Shown here: positions 34,383 through 44,356 of the stretch, in pieces
Layout of the letters: each line of letters begins with the position of its first letter
Numbering within the stretch: position 1 is the stretch's first letter
DNA from: Perca fluviatilis
Taxonomy: Eukaryota; Chordata; Actinopteri; Perciformes; Percidae
Direction: 5' to 3'
DNA: 64,000 nucleotides
NCBI RefSeq assembly: GCF_010015445.1
Contig: NC_053122.1
Location: 35,353,513 to 35,417,512 of the forward strand
Program-made: the position numbers and the translations under genes
Notes under the pieces: model-generated
Databases searched by the model: none
Seen by the model: only the letters and a program-made list of their open reading frames with translations
Told to the model about the DNA's origin: nothing

Positions 34383-34740
34383 TGGGCAATATATCAATAT
34401 TATATCGATATCGTGATATGAGACTAGATATTGTCTTAGATTTTGGACATCGTAATATCGTAATATGGCATGTAGTGTTGTCTTTTCCTGGTTTTAAAGG
34501 CTGCGTTACAGTAAAGTGATGTCATTTTATTAACTCACCATACTGTTGTAACTGTTCTATTATTTGCCTTTTCCCCATTTAGTCATTATATCCACATTAC
34601 TAGTGATTATTGATCAAAAATCTCATTGTGTAAATATTTTGTGAAATAACCAACAGTCAACACTACAATATCGTTGTGCTATCGATATCGAGGTATTTGG
34701 TCCAAAATATTGTGATATTTGATTTTCTCCATATTGCCCA
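34383..34740. mobile_element. Palindromic MITE nested in the hAT
   Basis: The ends TGGGCAATAT and ATATTGCCCA are exact complements, with TATCGATATCG-type subterminal repeats on both sides. This is a very common fish repeat. No target duplication is visible. It lies after the transposase end and before the hAT right end. Confidence 0.65.
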
Positions 34741-35016
34741 TTATTACAAGTGTTTTTGAGCTAAAATGTTATACACATCATATATGTTTCATTTATGTGT
34801 CAATCTTGTTGACACACCTGAGAAAAAATTTGATAGGGGGTACGTTATTGAAAAAAGATTGAGAAGCACTGACTTAGAGCACCTTTAAGTAAAGTAAATA
34901 CTGAAAAACAACAGCATGGAAGGCACCTAACTTTAACAAAAGAGCAAGATCCTTGATGGAATGGCTTATGCAATCTACGAGTACAAAGATTAGCAAAGTG
35001 GCAGCAAAATCTTTAA

Positions 35017-38000
35017 AGGGAAACTTCACTGATTTAGCATTAAGCTTTGTATCAGTAGAAACCCGGTAGTATTTTTGAATGACCGTGCTTCCCTCCCTCA
35101 TGTCCCCCTGAGAGGGGAGATATCTGTATTGTGGGTCTGGAAAAAAGCCTCAGATGACGCAAAATGAGGATTTTTGCATCATCTGAGGCTTTTTTGCCCA
35201 GAGGCAAAAGACTACAGCCTGTATTAGGAGCAACTTCCGCATAGCCCATAGGGGGTTGGACTGTCTGCCTTTTCCGGAGATTGCCGAGGAAAAAACGAGT
35301 GTCAGCCATCTTGAATCCTCGCTTAGCTCCTCAGCAGGAGAAGAAACTGTTCATCCCGACAGAAATTTTAGAACAACAATTATGTGCATTCAAACTTGGG
35401 CACACGTGTACCACCAGGATACATTAGTACAGATCGGAGAATATGCAGGACACTTTATTACAGACGCAATACTCCACACACTACGCAAGCTTCGCCTGCA
35501 TGGAGACCAGCGGTGGTTCTTGATGCCTCTGGCCGGTAAAGAGACCTCATCAGCAGGGAGCGTTGAACGAGTGTGCCGGTGGAAAGCTAACGCTAGCCGG
35601 CCACCTGTTCCACCAATACTGCTTGCAACTGTGGACAATCCAGCCTGCTGCTCTGTCACCGGGTAAGACTACTAGTGGAGGTGGGCTGTGTCAACACGCA
35701 CTGCCTGTTGCAGAAATGGGGTGATTTGTATCCAACTAACTGCTAATTGCTGGTGGAGTTTGTGACTGTAAAATGCCGACCATTCTAGCTACATCCCACG
35801 CATATTTACGGCTGTGTTTATACTCGGTTTATACCACAGCCCACCAAGAGCTAATGCTAGTAGCTATGTGTTAGCCTTCTTTCATGGCTTGGTTGAATTC
35901 TAATGTAGAATGTGGTCGGTTATGTAAGGGTTAATGCCCGACGAGGTGTCCATTGTCAGGTATTAATGGACGACGGCGAGGCGTGAACCGTCATGACGTC
36001 CGTGCCTCCGCCGAAGTCATTTAAAACATTAGTTCATATTTTAATTAGTTTTACAATCGAAATCTAAAGTTTATCCAAATAATAACTCCGTTTCCCTGGT
36101 TACGCCTGACGGTTTGACTAATACCTGGAACAATCATTCCCATCCATCAGGTTCTTATGCAATGCAAACGTTGTTCTCTCCACCAGGAATTAGGAAGAAC
36201 CTTAGATACGACTTGCCTCCCTTAGCAACCGGAGATATTTATATAGTCCGCTCAGCTGATACAACCCTTCAGTTTAGCTACGAGCCAGAAAGCTAACGCT
36301 ATGCTAGCAAGATCCAAAGTCAATAACATTGTGTACAGTTGGCAATCAGTAAAGATTATTTGACAGTATGTTGAACAACAAGACAAGCTAGCTATCCAGC
36401 ACTGTCATTGTCCCCAAAACAAATATTTTCAGGAACAATCTTCGGCTACCGACGGTCGAAGCCTTAGCTAAATAGCAAGCGAAACTGCAAACTGGAGGAG
36501 ACATGATCGCTGATAGAAAGTAAATAAACCCTTGTGTTAGATTTGCCATAAAGCTGATGCCAATGACAATAACATTAAGTCTAACCTATTGCTCCATTTG
36601 ATCATACCATTGTTCAAACCGTACGCTGAATGTGAATGTAAGCTATGTAGGTTATCTTATTTTTTTCCATGTAGGCTAGGCTAGCCATGGGCATCATACA
36701 TGCAGGCAGAGGCATAGTTATTTTTTTTTTTATTACATAGAAAACAATTAATCAAACCACAACAACAACAAATTAATTCTGCTCCAGCGATTCGCGCTTA
36801 TAGATATGGGGAAATAAATTAATCAGGTCGAACAGAGGGGCATTTGCCTACATGCTAGCTTTTTTTATTTACAATTAAATACGTTTCCATTTATAGTGCA
36901 ATTTGACATTATTTGACGGCTCTCCAGGCCGGCATCGGAGAGTCGACCTACAGCGGTGCTTCGGAGGCTGTGGTTGGTGTATACCTTCGAAAGACCCACC
37001 TGAAAGGTATCCCCGGCGGATCCCCGGGCCTGGCAAACATAAAACCTCTAAGGTTTTCCTTGTCTGGGTCATTCGAGTCTTTGTGGTTTTTGGTGTCCGG
37101 ATTGTAAGCCAGGCCGACAAACTCAACCCCATCCTCGTCTCTCCGGAGGATGAAAGATTGCATGCAGAGCTCCCGGTTGCCCTCCCTGCCACGCCGAGCC
37201 AAACACAGCTGGATGTCAAACCAGACTTTTCTGACCAGGCCGAGGGGCGTATCGGGAGACAGTACAGCTGAATTTCTCATCATTTCAAGATCAGACTCAG
37301 AAATACGGGGATGGTGAACGCTGGTATCTTTGCCGCTTTTTCGGTAACGCTTAATTATTGCTTTAAAAACCGCATTACTGGTCATGAATCTGGTGTCAGT
37401 TAAAATATTGAATTCCGTTAAATGACGGTTGATACCGGCTCTCAGACTCCTTAGGCTTGAAACGCTGTACTCTCCCCCTGCCTTGGTTGACTGGACAGCG
37501 GCATAAAACTCCCGCAGGGTCTCATTCAGAGCATCGGCGCTGTACTTCTCAAAGCTGGAGTCCATTTCTTTTTGAACAATAAAGTCTCTGCGTGTAGTTA
37601 CTGCCCATTTTGTATTTTTTTTTGTATTGATCTCATCTTTTTCGTCTTCTATAGGATTCAATTCTCCCGGTGTTATCTCCTTGTGCCGTTTCTCTGTTTT
37701 ATTTACAATTTCTTTCTTCAGCAGCATCCCAGTCATCAAAGTTGTCAAATTCTCCAAAAAAGGTTAAAAGAAATAATGAAGTCGCTCATTGTTGTAGCTA
37801 TTAGCCTAGTATACGCTAAGATGTAAGTTTGTTACAATAAATTGTAAACGGATACTTTGGCTGCCTGTTGCTATGATTACTCACAGCTGATGCAGCCAGC
37901 GCATTTATTTATTAATTTCGAACAGTCAGTTTCACCGGAACTCCTTTAGTAGGTGTCCTACATCACTTTTTAATGGACACCCTGCAGCCAATCAGAATCG

Positions 38001-38489
38001 AGTATTCACCCAGACCATGGTATAATTCTTGATAACAGACTGCTGCTAAGGATAACACGCCGTTGCCATGCATAGCAGAGCGTTGCCATGGACACAGTTC
38101 TGTTCCCTCTGGAGCTATCAATCCGCTGAAAGAAGTCCGGATAATGTATCAGCTGTGGCAAAAAAGTATATATTTTAAATGTGTAACACCACTTGAGCCA
38201 CGGTGAAATGTTTTCTCGTGTATATGGTTGAAATGACAATAAAACACACTTGTTGAGTTGATCGTCTCACTGTCTGTCTGTGAAGGGTAGGCGTGGTTGG
38301 AAGTAGACGCTGAAGCAGTGAAGCAAGTGCATTCTGGGATTTGGTGTCTTTCATCCACATGAGCCAAAAACACATTTTCTGGCTTTTCTCGGCCTAGAAG
38401 CAACCGATTTCTAAAAAAGTTTCACATTTCTACTACATAAGTGACCCAATTTAAATATATATTCATCTTTCCAATGGTGAAATATTCCT
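35017..38489. mobile_element. 3.5-kb TTAA element carrying a Crypton-type gene
   Basis: TTAA at 35013-35016 and 38490-38493. Ends AGGGAAACTTCACTG and (complement) AGGAATATTTCACCA are imperfect repeats. An inner palindrome GCCTCAGATGACGCAAAATG lies near 35150. It interrupts gene B; the pieces on both sides read in the same frame through a single TTAA. Its only recognisable gene is on the minus strand (36903-37757). Confidence 0.7.
36903..37757 (-). pseudogene. KIAA1958-like / Crypton-type tyrosine recombinase, deleted
   Basis: From the methionine at 37757 the protein has an N-terminal KKNTKWAVTTRRDFIVQ stretch, then LREFYAAVQS, YSVSSLRSLRAGINRHL, FMTSNAVFKAIIKRYRKSGK, LSPDTPLGLVRKVWFDIQLC, LARRGREGNRELCMQSFILR, LAYNPDTKNHKDSNDPD and GFMFARPGDP. 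This is the DUF3504 region of the Crypton-derived family (KIAA1958, QRICH1, ZMYM). Then a deletion and frameshift occur; in another frame (about 36986-36903) VYTNHSLRSTAVGRLSDAG and RQIM follow, which is the HxxR block of a tyrosine recombinase. The tyrosine itself is not seen. The active enzyme would use a Tyr-DNA intermediate. Confidence 0.8.
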
Positions 38490-38654
38490 TTAAGGCTGAA
38501 GAGGCTTTGGTGCTCCATTAGACGAAAAAATGGTTGGGATGGCTGGAAGTACAGCTGGTCAAACAAAATGAACAATTACTGACACAAGTTGTGCAAATCT
38601 GGATGCCCAGAGGTCAAAGTTAACCAGGAGTCAGCCGGACCATCAACAAAACAC

Positions 38655-39640
38655 AGGGGGGCAGGAATCGGCCGGACCAGCTCTGGCTCGCCTTACCGCA
38701 CGGGCTCGGGGCCGCTGGACAGCACGGGCTCTGGTCTGCTGGTCAGCATAGGCTCTGGGTTGAAGAGAGGTTGACGCAGGGTATGTCGTTGTGAGCCATG
38801 TTGTCTTTTTTTCCTCGTCTACAGCCTCAACGGGTCCCAGGGAATATGGCAAAGGAGTGCTTGTAGTCGGGGGTGCCTGCAGAACAGGTAGCCGTTGAGC
38901 TAACAGACAGGAGGGGAACTGCTAGTTGATGTACTGGACCTTTTCCTTCCAGTTTGAAGGCTGGCTACTTCGGCCTCCTCTTTTTAGTCTTTCTAGCAGA
39001 CATGGCAAAATACTGGAACAATATCATGTGAGTCTCTGGCTCTCCTGCAGGTAGAGAAACATGACAAGGCGAAGCAGGCCGGGTCTAAAACAAAGAACCT
39101 GTAGCCAAAATGCTAGCAGGCAGAGCAACAGGCAGGCTGGTGGGTGCTAGCTGGCACTGAGGTAGGCTGGGAATCTGAAGAGGAGCATAGGTGGAGCCAA
39201 CAGACTTGGAAGAACATAACCCCTTAGCAGATGAATTTCCTGGAGTGGAAATTAAGTGTTTAGCCCAGTCAGGATTAGAGTCCTTAAACCAGGGCTTTTC
39301 TGACACCTTGTCACGAGCAAACGACAAAATTTCCTCCTTCTGGCAATCACTGTCAGTCTCCTTCCACATGGTCTTCAGCTCTATCAGGTCACACATAACT
39401 CCAAAACAGAAATAATGACCTGACAACAGACAAGGGAAACACAGAGACTAAATACAAGAGGTAACGAGCAAACAAGGGACAGGTGATACAATATGTGAGA
39501 CACATCAGGGCGGGGCAGAACAATCAAACAGGCGGGAAAACACAAGAAAGGAAGTAAGACAAGACTAGGGAGGAAAACGGAGACTTCAAAATAAAACAGG
39601 AAACCCTAACAACAGCAACTCACAATCGTGACACTACCGC
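38655..39640 (-). mobile_element. Unclassified retroelement remnant with LTR-like 5' module
   Basis: The minus strand begins at 39640 with TGTCACGATTGTGAGTTGCT and runs through CCCGCCTGTTTGATTGTTCT, a TGTATTTAGTCTC TATA-like site and CTTGTCTGTTGTCAG. A related module occurs at 50935-51330. An ORF remnant follows (39426 to 39085; LIELKTMWKETDSDCQKEEI and a C-terminal LPVALPASILATG). I do not recognise the family. It may be an LTR element or a LINE 5' region. It terminates gene B. Confidence 0.45.
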
Positions 39641-39940
39641 AGCTTCCTTAGGGGAAAACACTGGAGACTTTGGAAATGCTCAGAGTTGTCATGTTGATCG
39701 AAATGGAGAACGCTGATAAAGAAAGCATAGATTGTATACAAAAGTACTACGCAACATAAAGCTGGACTGATTATATAAATAGCTGAACTCAAATTGTGTA
39801 GTCATGGTCAAACTATACCACTATAAACTCGCCCTCTTAATCAAGGTTAAATACTTTTATTCTTGAAAAGTTGGGATTTCCAAATATTTTTTTCCACTAA
39901 AATATAATAAGACTTAATACCGTTCACATCAATGTGGATT

Positions 39941-42485
39941 TCATCCAGACTCTTCCCTTTTGTATTCTGCTAGCCGTCCCTGTTCCAATGCAATGAGAAC
40001 CTTGCTTATCTTAGCCAGCTGGAGGGTGCCCTCTGGAAGGCGGTAGGGCTTTCTGTGGACTTCTATGTTATGCCCAAGGAAATCTGCCAACTGGTCAAGT
40101 TCTGTAGTCTTAAGATTCAGAACAGTTGAGAGGGTAGCAATGTGTTTCCTGAGTTTCGTTGAGGTTAGCGCTTTGGGATTTTTGACAACACCACATTCAT
40201 GCACAAACTGACTTATGCAGTCTGAACCCCTGAGGTAATGGACAGAATGCGGCAACGCAAACAAGAATCCATTGTCATTCAGCACCCCACATTCTCCTCG
40301 CTTCTCAATCAGTGTATCGAGCAATTCCCTCATGAGTTAGGAGAACAGGAACTTTCCTTCCTCTCTTCCCTACTATGGTAATCCGTGCGAAATGTTCGTA
40401 AAGCTCCTGCTCTAGTGCTGTAAGGGCCAAGTTAACATCTTCATGTGTTTCAGATGTGTCCCTTGATAAGTACGCAGACAAGGGCATTCTGGAAACCTCT
40501 CCTTCTCTCCGGCGGTTGAGGAGGATAACTTGTGTCAAGGTCACTTTAGCAAGATCTTTCCAGTTTGAGGGCGAAATCTCCTCTTTGAGGGCATTCAAGT
40601 GTTGCTGCTGTTTCTCAGAAGCAATAGATTTCGGACATCCTGGGCGAATGGTAGGAGTTGAGGAGAATTCCACTTGGACTGTTTAAGTTGAGTCAGCGCT
40701 TGGCTTGCTGTGTCAAATTTCCAACTTTCTTGGTATAGCTGTGCGAATTCCTCAGCATCTCGGGCAGTTTGTTTATCTTTTATCTTCAATTCTTCAGACT
40801 TAATAAACATGGCCAAAGAATGCAAGCTATGTCCAACTTTGCAAGCGAGAGATGGACGTTGATATTTGCCAGTTTCATCACTGAATTGATCTAGGCATCT
40901 TGCAGCAGTGACAACATGACCATACATTTCAGGTTTTATGAGTTCTTTGATGGTCTTCACAGGTGTACATTTTTTTTTCTGTCCGTATCAGTCCGCCAAG
41001 CTCTCTTAGTTTTTGTCGAATATATTGGTGTTGGCTGATTACCCTCTGATTCTTTTTGAACAGTCTGTTAACATATGCAGCGGTCTTGCTTAACAGCAAT
41101 TGCAATTTTGTCTTGAATCATATCACTTAAGAACTTCCAGTATTCATCACTAAATCCAGCTGGAGGATGTTAAGCAAAAGGAAACAATGCTTGGACTCTT
41201 GTTTTACCTGGTTTAGATGTCTTACCCTGAGGCTTGAATTTGCAGACCTGAAAATGTCGCCACATCACCCTTCTTGTGAACAGTCCATAGCAATACACAC
41301 AATGCATACATTTGTGTCCTTCTGTTTTTGTCTTTGATTGCTTGCATGGGATGAGTTTTCCTTTCTGGTTTTCCAAAATATCAATGTTATGTTCAAAGTT
41401 CCCCTTGTTTCGGATATACCCTAATTGCAGATGCCTTTCTTTTGAGTTCTTTGGGAAACTAAAAGCTTTTGCAACATCAACCTTATCGTTGTGTTTACAA
41501 AACTACCTGTCCACAATACAAGCAATGACGCTTGTTATATCTTCTTGAACCATCCTTCATCTTCAAAACTAGATTGACATAGACAGATGCCTCTTCAAGG
41601 AGCACTGGAACACTTGCCTCCCGGTTAGTATGCATTTGCGCCATTTTCTCTTCATTCACCTCAGCTCTGTCATTAGGAAACCTTTTGTGTGGAGGCATTA
41701 CTTGTTTCAAAGCTTCTGCTCTGACTGGACTCGCATTGACTCTGACTGGAAGGCTTGAAGCTGGTCTGACTTGAAGGCTTGAAGTTGGTCTGACTGGAAG
41801 ACTTTCATCTGCTCTGCTCTGACTGGAAGACTTGCATCTGCTCTGACTAGTTGATAGAATTTTGTTCTTTTTATTTTCTGGGGTCACTGTCAAGCCGCAG
41901 TAACTGTGCTTTCCTCCTTGGGATTTGGAATATACTCCTAAACTATCTACACTTGAGTCATCTGATCCTACAAGACTCATTTTAATCTTTAGAAGGAAAA
42001 AAAGATGTTAACTCAACCTCCAAATTATTGTGGTAAGTATCAGCAAAACTGACTATACTCTCAACCGTCAACTGCAAGTTGAGATGATGTACATTTTATA
42101 GGGGGTGAAATTCAGAGTACTTTCAGTCCAAGTCAATTTACAAATTGGAAAGATGCAAGATTAGAGGGAGTAAACACATTGAAAACAAGTGGAATGTATC
42201 AAATGTAGAGTAAAGCATAAAAGGCACACCCAAATCTACTAATATATTTGGAACATTACTGAAAACAAAAAAGATACTTGGTACTTAAAAGTCTAACACC
42301 CTTTTAAGTAAGCAAGTAAGTTAAGTAAGTGAGTTAAAAAAAAAAGCTTACAGAATGGAAACAGTCTCTCCTTAGCCTTTGGGAAGCCATTTCAGACTTA
42401 GAAGTGGAAGGGCCCTCTGTATTGTCATCACTTGAATCGTAGATCTCGGTCTGATCTAGATTTCGAAAAATCTGGAAATCTGTTA
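39941..42485 (-). pseudogene. Zinc-finger gene with putative tyrosine-recombinase domain
   Basis: Minus-strand exons: 42485-42349 (acidic, IYDSSDDNTEGPSTSKSE, GTAAGC donor); 41980-41518 (SPVR/LPVR repeats, then DGSRRYNKRHCLYCGQ with GT donor); 41470-41170 (LENQKGKLIPC, then a CVYCYGLFTRRVMWRHFQVC C2H2 finger); 40960-39941 in three frames. The last shows LAKVTLTQVILLNRRREGEV, GKRGRKVPVLLTHEGI, TSTKLRKHIATLSTVLNLK, LDQLADFLGHNI and HRKPYRLPEG. The order R...K...LRxH...GH...Y resembles tyrosine recombinases, though the usual box-II His is replaced. Fish genomes have many intact relatives, as I recall. Frameshifts near 40320, 40640 and 41050 kill this copy. Confidence 0.65.
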
Positions 42486-42611
42486 ATCTACAAAAAGGGA
42501 GTTGTCAAGGTATGGTTATCCGTTTTGTTGCTATTCTATTAAAATCAATAACAAGGGAAATATTTTGGGGGAAAGGCCATTCAACTAGATATTGGTATTT
42601 AAAGTGTCAGA

Positions 42612-43447
42612 GGCATACCAGAATGCTTTTCGTCCTTCTCTTGTTTCTGATTTGACCACTGACTCATTCCTGCTTGCCTTTAAAAGGTTTATTGCTAGAT
42701 GCAGTATCTGCAGTCATTTATTCTGATAATGCAAAGATCTTTAAGAAAGCTGAAAAGGATTTGAAATTCCTGTGGGCATTGATAAACAAGAAAGAAATAC
42801 AGGAATTGTTTGCAAACAAGAGGATTACATGGAAGTATATCATGGAGCACGCCGCCTGGTGGGGTGGCACGTGGGAGCGTTTGGTGAGATCAGTTAAGAC
42901 GTGCTTACGTAAAGTACTGGGGAGGTCTTATCTCAAGTTTGAGGAACTCCAAACCCTGATCTGTGAAGTGGAGGCTGTGATAAATTCCCACCCTCTTTCC
43001 TACCTGCACACGGACAGCAGTGAACCTTGGCCCCTCACACCTGCTCATTTCCTGACTGGACAAAGGATTACTACCCTTCCTTCTTATCCGTTACATGATT
43101 CCAGTTTAGGGAAAAAGACTACTACCCAGCTCAACAAGAGACTACAGCATCGGCAGAGGCTGAGTACTCATTTCTGGAACCGATGGAAGAAAGAGTACTT
43201 GATGGAACTGCGTTCTGCACACCATGTGGGTAACCCTTTTAATCAATCTATACCATTCAAAGTTGGAGATGTTGTATTTATCCATGATTATGAACAACCC
43301 AAGCATATGTGGAAGATGGGACGGATTGATGAGACATTCATGGGAAGAGACGGTAAAATTAGATCATGTGCTGTCCGATTGCCGTCTAGATTTGTGTTTA
43401 GGAGACCTGTACAATTACTCTACCCGCTGGAAGTGGATGAACATTGA
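42612..43447 (+). pseudogene. BEL/Pao retrotransposon integrase C-terminal part
   Basis: Starts in the integrase core: LVSDLTTDSFLLAFKRF, then after a frameshift near 42705 IYSDNAKIFKKAEKDL (second catalytic Asp), AWWGGTWERLVRSVKTCLRK (Glu), ICEVEAVINSHPLSYLHT, PLTPAHFLTGQRITTLP, HFWNRWKKEYLMELRSAH, and the DUF5641-like end KVGDVVFIHDYEQPKHMWKM, CAVRLPSRFVFRRPVQLLYP. From 42674 the frame is open for 257 residues. Everything before the core (gag, protease, RT) is absent, so this is the 3' end of a 5'-deleted copy. Confidence 0.85.
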
Positions 43448-43473
43448 CCAACGACAAGTTAATCGGGCCGGAG

Positions 43474-43830
43474 TATGTTGTGGCTATATTGCATGTCCCT
43501 AATGATTGTCGTTGCAGCTTATTTAGCTCTACAAATGGAGACGTCCCCCCTGCAGTAAGGAGTTAATTCTAAAGTGTGACGCATGTTTCCATATATGGAC
43601 ATACCCTATCGAAGTGGTTGTGGTCCATTGGGGTTCCCCAGGATAAAGGAACCGTGGGAGCGCACAAAGAGACTCCATATTGCCTTTGTTCTCATTCCCC
43701 GTGCTTATTAGAATTGTAAATAGAGAATAACGCGGAAAGGAACTCCGGGTGAAAGTCCTGTGTTGTTTGACCCATCCATCCCTGACCAACCTTCCTGCGT
43801 GGACTTTCGCCATTTCAATACTACTCGCTA
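43474..43830 (+). repeat. Possible BEL 3' LTR (end uncertain)
   Basis: Begins TGTTGTGGCTATATTG directly after a purine-rich CGGGCCGGAGTA stretch, 27 bp past the integrase stop. Contains TTGTAAATAGAGAATAACGC, which could be a poly(A)-type region. The right edge is a guess, as no second LTR is in the window. Confidence 0.35.
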
Positions 43831-44320
43831 CCGTAATCGTTCTGTGATCACGAAATATGCTTCCCATTGAAATACATTACTTTAAAATTCGTAATCACCA
43901 CACGAAAAAAACGTCATTATCGTGTCCTGTCCATGAATCAATAGATTTAATAACGTGACCATATCACGAACTGCCATGAGACTGGGCTGAAACGTGTGTG
44001 TGTGTGTGTGTGTGTAAGAGCACAACTGGATCCTATGTGCCTTATCTTGCACCCAGCGCAATTGACTTAGTAGACCTACGCATGTATCATTCCTATTTTG
44101 CACCCAACACACAACGGAATTTTCCCTCCACAGACGCACTGTGGTAAATTAGGGAATGAACTTGCGCTCTCAGGGGCGGTTCAGCGAAAAGAGGAGGCGT
44201 GTTCAGGTGCAAACGTTCCCTGGTGCTATTTTGCCATTTCAGAAAACAATTACACAATCACCGCCTACTGCCCAATCAATACTCGATTGATAACGGCGTC
44301 ACCATTCTTAGAAGATCAGG

Positions 44321-44356
<36 letters not shown>

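Larger units (their letters stand above)
32494..34871 (+). mobile_element. hAT transposon (ZBED5/Charlie-like)
   Basis: Ends CAGTGATTCTCAA and TTGAGAAGCACTG. The flanks are ACTTAGAG at 32486-32493 and 34872-34879, a perfect 8-bp duplication. It is inside the MITE at 32111-34884. It encodes a broken transposase at 32816-34362 and contains a further small palindromic element at 34383-34740. Confidence 0.9.
32111..34884. mobile_element. TTAA MITE inside gene B coding sequence
   Basis: TTAA at 32107-32110 and 34885-34888. The inverted repeats begin AGGTGCCCAAAGTGATGGGA and AGGTGCTCTAAGTCA (the second read after removal of a nested hAT) and extend ~100 bp, with GACAGGCAGCTAGCGGATAG in both orientations. 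Without the hAT it is about 390 bp. Removing it leaves one TTAA and joins two gene B pieces in one frame. Confidence 0.85.
31738..38650 (+). pseudogene. Gene B: PB1/SAMD3-like transposon-associated ORF
   Basis: Coding pieces at 31738-32110, 34885-35016 and 38490-38650. The first starts with a PB1-like domain: FCLRVILPEGGIERVTF and an acidic FEDPDFNNQLVNL block. It continues with SASWASDSGESSSS-type serine-rich sequence and VFSVPTFSHDIEF. The second gives HLTLTK and then, in another frame, KILDGMAYAIYEYKD. The third gives NGWDGWKYSWSNKMNNY and KLCKSGCPEVKVNQE. These match the order of fish proteins annotated as SAMD3-like. Two TTAA elements split it, and one stop (31973) plus two frameshifts are visible. 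It sits just behind gene A on the same strand, suggesting a two-gene transposon. Its function is unknown. Confidence 0.65.

Noticed and set aside
36903..37219. Plus- and minus-strand frames overlapping the KIAA1958-like gene
   Set aside because: Antisense shadows; the minus-strand frame with DUF3504 motifs is the real one.
43474..43830. A complete BEL/Pao element
   Set aside because: No gag, protease or RT and no 5' LTR; only integrase and a doubtful 3' LTR.
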